Shown here: positions 57,965 through 64,000 of the stretch, piece by piece | How the letters are laid out: the number at the start of each line of letters is the position of its first letter | Position numbering within the stretch: position 1 is the stretch's first letter | DNA from: Dysosmobacter sp. Marseille-Q4140 | Lineage (GTDB): Bacteria; Bacillota; Clostridia; Oscillospirales; Oscillospiraceae | Direction of reading: 5' to 3' | NCBI GenBank assembly: GCA_018228705.1 | Contig: CP073694.1 | Coordinates: forward strand, 2,046,001 to 2,110,000 | DNA length: 64,000 bases | Made by a program: the position numbers and the translations under genes | The notes under the pieces: model-generated | What the model was told of the DNA's origin: nothing | Seen by the model: the letters and a program-made list of their open reading frames with translations, nothing else | The model's database searches: none

Positions 57965-58649
57965 CGTCGTCATCCATATACAGCAGCATGGCCTCCTCCT
58001 GCTCCGACCGGCCGGACATGGGCCCGCCGGCCCCCTCCGGGCCGAACAGGGCCGCATCCTGGGCAGCCTGGGGACCGGGAGCGGCGGCAGGCGTCTCCGC
58101 CTGTGGGGCGGGCGCTGCCGGCTGCGGGGCGGTCTGCGCCGCCTTTTTCCGGGGCTCCTTAGCGGCGGAGGCCTCCGCCGCCGCCCGGATCTCCTCCTGG
58201 AGAGTCTTGCGGCGGGCCACCAGCTGGGGATTGCGCCGCTTGAGGGCCAGGAAGATGCCCCAGGACACGGCGTTGCCCACCAGGACCGGCAGCAGGCCGA
58301 ACAGGGAGATCAGCCGCAGCATGTCGGAGCGCACATCCGCATCCAGGAAGGAGGCGCCCACATAGAACATCAGCAGCGCCACCGCCAGCCCGGCGAAGCC
58401 GTAGGGGGCGATCCGCTTGTCCCGCAGCAGAAATTGCAGGCAGCACAGAGCGGTGCCCAGCAGGGCGATGAGGATGCCCTGGACCACGGTGCTGGAAGCT
58501 TCACTGCCCAGCCGCACAAGGCGGTACAGGGGCTCCGACAGCACGCCGTAGAGAATGCCGAACACGAACAGGTCGATCAGGGCCGCAAAGAAGGCCGTCA
58601 CAGCCATGGAACTTTTCCTGCGGTGATGTTTGTCGATAAAGAAACCCAT
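57942..58649 (-). CDS. membrane protein with Pro/Ala-rich acidic tail
   Basis: 235 residues from the ATG at 58649, fixed by AAGGAGGGCCT. Basic N-terminus (M-G-F-F-I-D-K-H-H-R-R-K), four hydrophobic segments to residue about 130, then a cytosolic tail rich in Ala, Pro and Glu ending in five Asp and E-T-S-D-D. I do not recognise the family. It heads the unit with LacI, EEP and HAD genes, with its last codons overlapping the LacI start. Confidence 0.65.
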   Translation of the reverse strand: MGFFIDKHHRRKSSMAVTAFFAALIDLFVFGILYGVLSEPLYRLVRLGSEASSTVVQGILIALLGTALCCLQFLLRDKRIAPYGFAGLAVALLMFYVGASFLDADVRSDMLRLISLFGLLPVLVGNAVSWGIFLALKRRNPQLVARRKTLQEEIRAAAEASAAKEPRKKAAQTAPQPAAPAPQAETPAAAPGPQAAQDAALFGPEGAGGPMSGRSEQEEAMLLYMDDDDDETSDD

Positions 58650-58785
58650 AGGCCCTCCTTGTGCCATGACGGCTGGAACTGAAAGCGGAAATGAGCGGCA
58701 GGCGGCGCCTGCCGGCGGAGCCGGGGAGGATCCCCCGCCCAGTCCTATGATATAGAATGATACATGCAGAGCTTAAACTGTGCTG

Positions 58786-58854
58786 AAAACAGCTCCAGCC
58801 TGTCCTGCTGCCGGGACAGACTGGAGCGGCGGGCGGACAGCCGCCCGCCGCTCC
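58786..58854 (-). terminator. double hairpin ending the ABC importer unit
   Basis: A perfect 14-bp stem (58823-58836 with 58841-58854) and an overlapping hairpin (58793-58826); the latter ends in GTTTTC on the minus strand. Otherwise the 58650-58886 gap holds only a GGCAGGC-GCGCCTGCC-type palindrome and AT-rich DNA upstream of the membrane-protein gene. Confidence 0.65.
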
Positions 58855-58886
58855 ACGGATCCTTCAGGTTTTCCGGCCGCAGGGAA

Positions 58887-60107
58887 TCAGCCCAGCATCT
58901 GCCAGAAGTCGCGGACGGTGTTGTAGTTCACATAGATCTCATCGGGATCGAAGGGAGAGGTGTTGAGATCGCTGAAGGGAGTAGAGCCCTCGGCAGGCTC
59001 GATATCGTCGCGGACAGGCCAGCCGCCCAGGGTGTTGAAGGGCTCATAGCCGGAGGTGTCACCGTCGATGCCGCCCATCATGAAGCGGATCAGCAGCTTG
59101 GCGGCGGCGGGATGCTGGCAGCCCTCCACCACGTACAGGGTGTTGATGGCGGGGATGCCGGCGGTGGGATACAGGTTCACAGGAGCCAGGACCCAGCCGT
59201 TGTCCTCGTTCTTGCGCAGCTTGGAGGAGGCGCAGAAGCCAATGGGAGGATCTGCCTGACCGGGCGTGCCGACAGACTCGGCGATCTCATCGGAGGAGGC
59301 GGTGAAGGTGGGCTTGTTGTCGTGCAGGCGCTTGAGGAACTCAAAGCCGGCGTTGGTGCAGCCGTCGGAGAGGACCAGATCCTCGCCGTAGAGCTCCTTG
59401 TAGGCGGCGGCCAGCTGATCGGGCACATCACCCACGCAGAAGCCGGTGATCCAGGAGCCCCAGGAGATATTGTCCAGGGGGTTCTGCATCATAATCTTAC
59501 CCTGCCACTGGGGTTCCGTCAACTGCCAGATATTCGTAATGGGAGAGCCGTCGGGATAGGCCTCGGTGTTGTAGAACAGCTGGGTCAGCTCGATGTAGAG
59601 CGGAGTGGCGGTGGCGGTGTAGGAGGGATCGATGTGGGCGAAGATGTCCTCGGGCTGATAGAGGTAGAACACCTTGTTCTTCACGTACTCGTTGTACAAA
59701 GAGCCGTCCATATCCTTGATGTGGACCACGTCGGCCACGTACTGACCGGCCTCGTGCTCGCGGGTGACCTTCTCCAGCAGCTCGTTGGTGGAGATGTCGA
59801 AGGCCTCGCACTTGAGCTCGGGGTACTTGGCCATGAAGGCCTCGGCCACCTTGCCGCAGCGGGAGGAGATGGAGTAGAGGGTCACGGTGCCGCCCTCTTC
59901 GATGGCCTTCTGATACAGTTCCTCGTCGGTTTCATTGGTGGCGTAGATGTTGGCGGTCTCCTCCCAGGCGGTCAGCGTGGATTCAGCGCCGTCGCCGGAG
60001 GGTTCTTCGCCGCCGGTGGAGGTGTCGCCGCCTCCGCCGCAGGCGGTCAGGGAGAACAGCATGACCGCTGCCAAAAGGATGCTGAGCAATTTCTTGTGCT
60101 TGAACAT
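58887..60107 (-). CDS. ABC importer substrate-binding lipoprotein (AfuA/FbpA-like)
   Basis: 406 residues; AAAGGAAAAGGAAC before the ATG. Lipobox L-T-A-C, then a G-G-G-G-D-T-S-T linker. The mature domain starts V-T-L-Y-S-I-S-S-R-C-G-K-V-A-E-A-F-M-A-K-Y-P and contains E-H-E-A-G-Q-Y-V-A-D-V-V, typical of type 2 binding proteins for Fe(III), 2-aminoethylphosphonate or hexose phosphates. The LacI-type control favours a sugar phosphate or other organic ligand over iron, but the ligand cannot be read from sequence. Follows the ATPase gene at 79 bases. Confidence 0.85.
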   Translation of the reverse strand: MFKHKKLLSILLAAVMLFSLTACGGGGDTSTGGEEPSGDGAESTLTAWEETANIYATNETDEELYQKAIEEGGTVTLYSISSRCGKVAEAFMAKYPELKCEAFDISTNELLEKVTREHEAGQYVADVVHIKDMDGSLYNEYVKNKVFYLYQPEDIFAHIDPSYTATATPLYIELTQLFYNTEAYPDGSPITNIWQLTEPQWQGKIMMQNPLDNISWGSWITGFCVGDVPDQLAAAYKELYGEDLVLSDGCTNAGFEFLKRLHDNKPTFTASSDEIAESVGTPGQADPPIGFCASSKLRKNEDNGWVLAPVNLYPTAGIPAINTLYVVEGCQHPAAAKLLIRFMMGGIDGDTSGYEPFNTLGGWPVRDDIEPAEGSTPFSDLNTSPFDPDEIYVNYNTVRDFWQMLG

Positions 60108-60186
60108 GTTCCTTTTCCTCCTTTTTTCTTCCGGGTGATTGCAGGTTGATCGGGATGGTGAACGCGGCGAAAGCCGCGGGGCGCTC

Positions 60187-61308
<1,122 letters not shown>

Positions 61309-61338
61309 GTCTCTCGTCTCCTCTCTATGTCCGAATGC

Positions 61339-63204
61339 TCAGCCCGCCATGCTCTTGGCCAGGTCGGCATCGCCGAAGATATTGGCCAGCGCGTACACCA
61401 GGAACACGATGGCGAACATCACGATCGCCACACAGTTGGATGCCTGGGGCGAGTTGCCGTTTTGATACTGGAACGCCAGATAGGGCAGCGTGGAGGTGGT
61501 CGGGGTCATAATGAGGATGATGAGGTCCAGTTCCTTCATGATGGACACGAAGATCAGCATAAAGCCGGAGATGAAGCCGCCCTTGGACAGGGGGAACACG
61601 ATCTTGACGAACCGTTTGAAGAAGCCGGCGCCCTCGATGGTGGCGGCCTCCTCCAGCTCGCCGCTGATCTGCAGCATGTTGGAGGTGCCGGCACGGGAGG
61701 CGAAGGGCAGGTGCTTGACCACGGACACCAGGGTCAGCAGGGCGAAGGTGCCGTACAGGGCCGGGACCAGCGTCACGCCGAAGAGGGTCTGGGGCTGGGA
61801 GAACATGGACAGGTAGATGCCGCCGAAGGCCACGGAGGGGATCAGGTAGGGGATGAACACCAGCTGCTCCACCAGCTTGCCGTGGAACTTGCCGCGGCCC
61901 TTGGCACAGATATAGCCCAGCATCTGGCCGAAGATGGTGCCGAACACGCCGTTGACCAGGGTCAGCCGCAGGGAGTTGAGCAGGGCCTTGATGAAGTCGC
62001 TGTTTTTGAAGATGCCGGGCATGCCCTCCATGATCTTGGGGTCGGGATCGCCGATCCAGTAGTGGAGCGTGAAGTTGGACAGGCTGTAAACGCCCTCCTT
62101 GAGCATGCAGCTCTCCAGGATCAGGATCACGATCGGCATGATGATGCCCACCGCGAAGAACACGAACAGGATCAGCGTGATGACGGGCCGGCCCACGCGG
62201 CCCAGGCCGATCAGGGTGGAACGGCCGCCCTTGCCGCCGATGGTGGCGTAGGACTTCCGGGCGCCGATGAGCTTCTGGTTGACGAACACCGCCAGAGAGG
62301 CAATGCAGATCATGATGATGGCCATGGCAAAGGCCGTCTGGGTGTTCTGGGACTTGTTGTTCATGTACAGCTGGCTGGACAGGGTATAGAACTGTGCGGG
62401 AGAGCCCAGGTAGTTGATGACGCCGAAGGTTCCGATGGCCTTGGAGAAGGTCAGGATCACCGCCGACAGCATGGCCGGCAGCACCAGGGGCATGGTGATG
62501 CGCCGCAGGATCATGGCCTTGCTGGCGCCCTGGATCTCGCCCATCTCCTCCAGCTCGGAGTTGATGGAGTTCAGCGCCGCGGAGACCAGCAGGTATGTAT
62601 AGGCGTAATAGTGCAGGGTCAGCACGATGATGATGGCCAGCCTGCCGTAGGCGATGGGCTCCAGCCAGTCCAGATTGGTCACGCCCAGGGACTGCATGAT
62701 GGAGGCCACAAAGCCCGGCGCACCGCCCAGCCGCGGCGTCTTGAACATGGACAGCCAGGCCTGGGATTTGCACCAGGAGGGGATCATGTAGGGGATGATC
62801 ACCGCCAGGGAGAAGAAGGGCTTGCAGGGCAGATCGGAGCGGACCATGAGCCAGGCCAGCACGGCGCCCAGCAAGATGGCGAAGAAGGATACGCCCACGC
62901 CGATGGTCAGGGAGTTGAGCAGCGGCTTGATCAGCATGTTCATGGACAGTTCGCTGGCCAGCAGCCGCTGCCAGTAGTAGAAGGTGAACTTGCCCACGTC
63001 CTCGGGGCCGCCGCCCACGGCGCGCAGATCCCGCTGAGCCAACTGGAAGGTGGTGGCGATCATGTCCAGCAGCGGCACCACGATCAGGTAGATCAGAAGG
63101 ATGATGGCGATGAGGACGATGATGTTGTAGGGGTTTGTCACGACGGCCTTGATTTGGTTTTTCAAGCGCCTTGACTTGGAATAGGTCTGCTGTGTTTGTT
63201 TCAT
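61339..63204 (-). CDS. ABC importer permease, two permease halves fused
   Basis: 621 residues from the ATG at 63204 (GGGGAGATTGAG upstream). About 12 helices in two homologous halves, each with an EAA loop (L-E-E-M-G-E-I-Q-G-A-S-K in the first; L-E-E-A-A-T-I-E-G-A-G-F-F-K-R in the second). The fused form is the AfuB/FbpB arrangement. First gene of the unit, behind a promoter with a LacI-type site just downstream of the start. Confidence 0.92.
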   Translation of the reverse strand: MKQTQQTYSKSRRLKNQIKAVVTNPYNIIVLIAIILLIYLIVVPLLDMIATTFQLAQRDLRAVGGGPEDVGKFTFYYWQRLLASELSMNMLIKPLLNSLTIGVGVSFFAILLGAVLAWLMVRSDLPCKPFFSLAVIIPYMIPSWCKSQAWLSMFKTPRLGGAPGFVASIMQSLGVTNLDWLEPIAYGRLAIIIVLTLHYYAYTYLLVSAALNSINSELEEMGEIQGASKAMILRRITMPLVLPAMLSAVILTFSKAIGTFGVINYLGSPAQFYTLSSQLYMNNKSQNTQTAFAMAIIMICIASLAVFVNQKLIGARKSYATIGGKGGRSTLIGLGRVGRPVITLILFVFFAVGIIMPIVILILESCMLKEGVYSLSNFTLHYWIGDPDPKIMEGMPGIFKNSDFIKALLNSLRLTLVNGVFGTIFGQMLGYICAKGRGKFHGKLVEQLVFIPYLIPSVAFGGIYLSMFSQPQTLFGVTLVPALYGTFALLTLVSVVKHLPFASRAGTSNMLQISGELEEAATIEGAGFFKRFVKIVFPLSKGGFISGFMLIFVSIMKELDLIILIMTPTTSTLPYLAFQYQNGNSPQASNCVAIVMFAIVFLVYALANIFGDADLAKSMAG

Positions 63205-63458
63205 TGCGCTCAATCTCCCCTCTCTTTCCTGCGAATCGTCTGCAAATTTTATGCAAACGTTTTCGTTCCATGGCTTTACATTAGCATTCATACACCAGAT
63301 TTGTCAAGACGTGATTTGTATTTTCAACATTTATATGCAAGGTAAAACTATATATTTGTCTCATATGCACAATGTTTGCGGGGAAATTCTCTGGTATAAT
63401 GATGGTGCAAACGTTACCGGGTATCTTCCGGAAATCGCCGCAGACAGGAGGCGCTTCC
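63205..63458. promoter_or_regulatory. divergent control region with LacI-type operators
   Basis: Minus promoter: TTGACA (63307-63302) with extended -10 TGCTAATGT (about 63286-63278). Plus promoter: extended -10 TGGTATAAT (63392-63400). Related sites TGCAAACGTTTTCGT (63252-63266) and TGCAAACGTTACCG (63406-63419) lie just after the two start points; a looser, inverted third, GCACAATGTTTGC, lies at about 63367-63379. Together they suggest one LacI protein shutting off both directions. Confidence 0.75.
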
Positions 63459-64000
63459 ATGCAGCAGGTGACCATCAAAGACATCGCCCGGCTGGCGGGC
63501 GTCTCCGTGACCACCGTGTCCCGGGCGCTGAATCACGCCCCCGAGATCCGGGCGGAGACCCGGGAGCGGATCCTGAAGCTGTGCCGGGAGCAGGGCTATC
63601 GGACCAATCTGCTGGCGAGGAGCCTGGTGTCCAGCCGCTCCAATGTGCTGGGGCTGATCCTGCCCTCCATCTCCAATCCATTTTATGCGGCGCTGGCGCT
63701 GAATATCGAGACCTTTGCCAGGGAGCGGGGCTACCAGGTGATGCTGTCCACCGGCCGGCCCGGAGACGACCGGATTGAGACGCTGTTTGACTTCCTCATC
63801 AGCCAGCGGGTGGATGCCGTGCTTTTGGCCAATGCCAGCGACGCGGCCCATGTCCTTTTGGGCCGCTACCACGAGACGGTGCCCTGCGTGCTGCTGGGCA
63901 GCCACGCCCGGGATACCTCCCGCCTGCGCATCAACGCCGTCAGTGTGGACAACTACGCCGGCGGCCATCTGGCGGCGGAGTATCTGCACCGCCTGGGTCA
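63459..64000 (+). CDS. LacI-family regulator, 5' part
   Basis: 180 residues before the window ends. ACAGGAGGCGC precedes the ATG. Helix-turn-helix V-T-I-K-D-I-A-R-L-A-G-V-S-V-T-T-V-S-R-A-L, hinge T-N-L-L-A-R-S-L-V, then the effector domain (L-G-L-I-L-P-S-I-S-N-P-F-Y). Divergent from the ABC importer with shared operators, so it very likely controls that importer and itself. Confidence 0.92.
   Translation, partial: MQQVTIKDIARLAGVSVTTVSRALNHAPEIRAETRERILKLCREQGYRTNLLARSLVSSRSNVLGLILPSISNPFYAALALNIETFARERGYQVMLSTGRPGDDRIETLFDFLISQRVDAVLLANASDAAHVLLGRYHETVPCVLLGSHARDTSRLRINAVSVDNYAGGHLAAEYLHRLG

Noticed and set aside
61325..63271. 648-residue open frame on the minus strand over the ABC permease
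   Set aside because: It is the shifted frame of the permease gene, rich in Arg/Gly/His/Pro without hydrophobic segments; the 621-residue permease frame has 12 helices and EAA motifs.

Overview
The window is about 64 kb of GC-rich (around 60-65%), strongly GC3-biased DNA from an anaerobic Firmicute. It looks like a member of the Oscillospiraceae (Flavonifractor / Oscillibacter / Lawsonibacter-type Clostridia). The reasons are: the clostridial rnfCDGEAB order, a biosynthetic thiolase, a CIRCE/hrcA-grpE-dnaK-dnaJ operon, the Firmicute glmU-prs-pth-mfd order, a SpoIIQ-like M23 protein that suggests sporulation, ECF-type vitamin transporters, and sigma-A promoters of the TTGACA-N17-TATAAT type. 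Genus placement is inference. I see no rRNA, insertion sequence, prophage or CRISPR array; there is one tRNA.

Layout. 1-13.2 kb: tail of an S-layer-anchored GH18-like protein, a P-loop ATPase, a DacF-type D,D-carboxypeptidase, tRNA-Gly(CCC), a small membrane protein, a large SLH-domain surface protein, prfB (without a frameshift site), a MATE exporter, a lipoprotein, a SpoIIQ-like M23 protein, and a membrane-bound XRE regulator. 11.6-16.3 kb (minus): trmL-pgk / tpiA-gpmI lower glycolysis, with a duplicated pgk 3' end between pgk and tpiA. 16.6-24.2 kb: glmU (N-terminal domain degenerate)-prs-pth-mfd-prsA-like. 24.3-25.8 kb: thiolase behind a long folded leader, followed by a run of hairpins. 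26-29.3 kb: two small XRE regulators divergent from a Cys-rich miniprotein gene, a flavin-fold protein, and an arsR-trxB-trxA redox operon. 29.6-34.2 kb: rpe, D-cysteine desulfhydrase-like, recR, and a MocR-type regulator divergent from an ECF S component. 35.3-40.6 kb: the Rnf complex (ferredoxin:NAD+ oxidoreductase ion pump). 40.7-42.8 kb: THF riboswitch-folT-folC. 42.9-48.7 kb: heat-shock operon plus a PHP-family histidinol phosphatase. 48.8-50.4 kb: rpiB and a GH-like membrane protein. 50.4-55.0 kb: a four-carbon sugar acid (threonate/erythronate-type) catabolic locus with a PrpR-like regulator, a DUF1537 kinase, a remnant of an iron alcohol dehydrogenase, and PdxA2. 55.1-58.6 kb (minus): membrane protein, LacI, EEP phosphodiesterase, HAD phosphatase. 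58.9-64 kb: a fused-permease ABC importer, divergent from a LacI regulator that runs off the end.

Together the genes combine housekeeping (glycolysis, PRPP, translation quality control, transcription-coupled repair, chaperones) with anaerobic energy conservation (Rnf and thiolase, consistent with butyrate-type fermentation) and several locally regulated catabolic and uptake modules. The least explained signals are: the GlmU with a decayed uridyltransferase domain; the MocR regulator with Gln in place of the PLP lysine; the PrpR-like protein with a decayed AAA+ domain and three matching 15-bp operators; the XRE pair with operators over the miniprotein promoter; the hairpin that buries the prsA-like ribosome binding site; and the structured thiolase leader.
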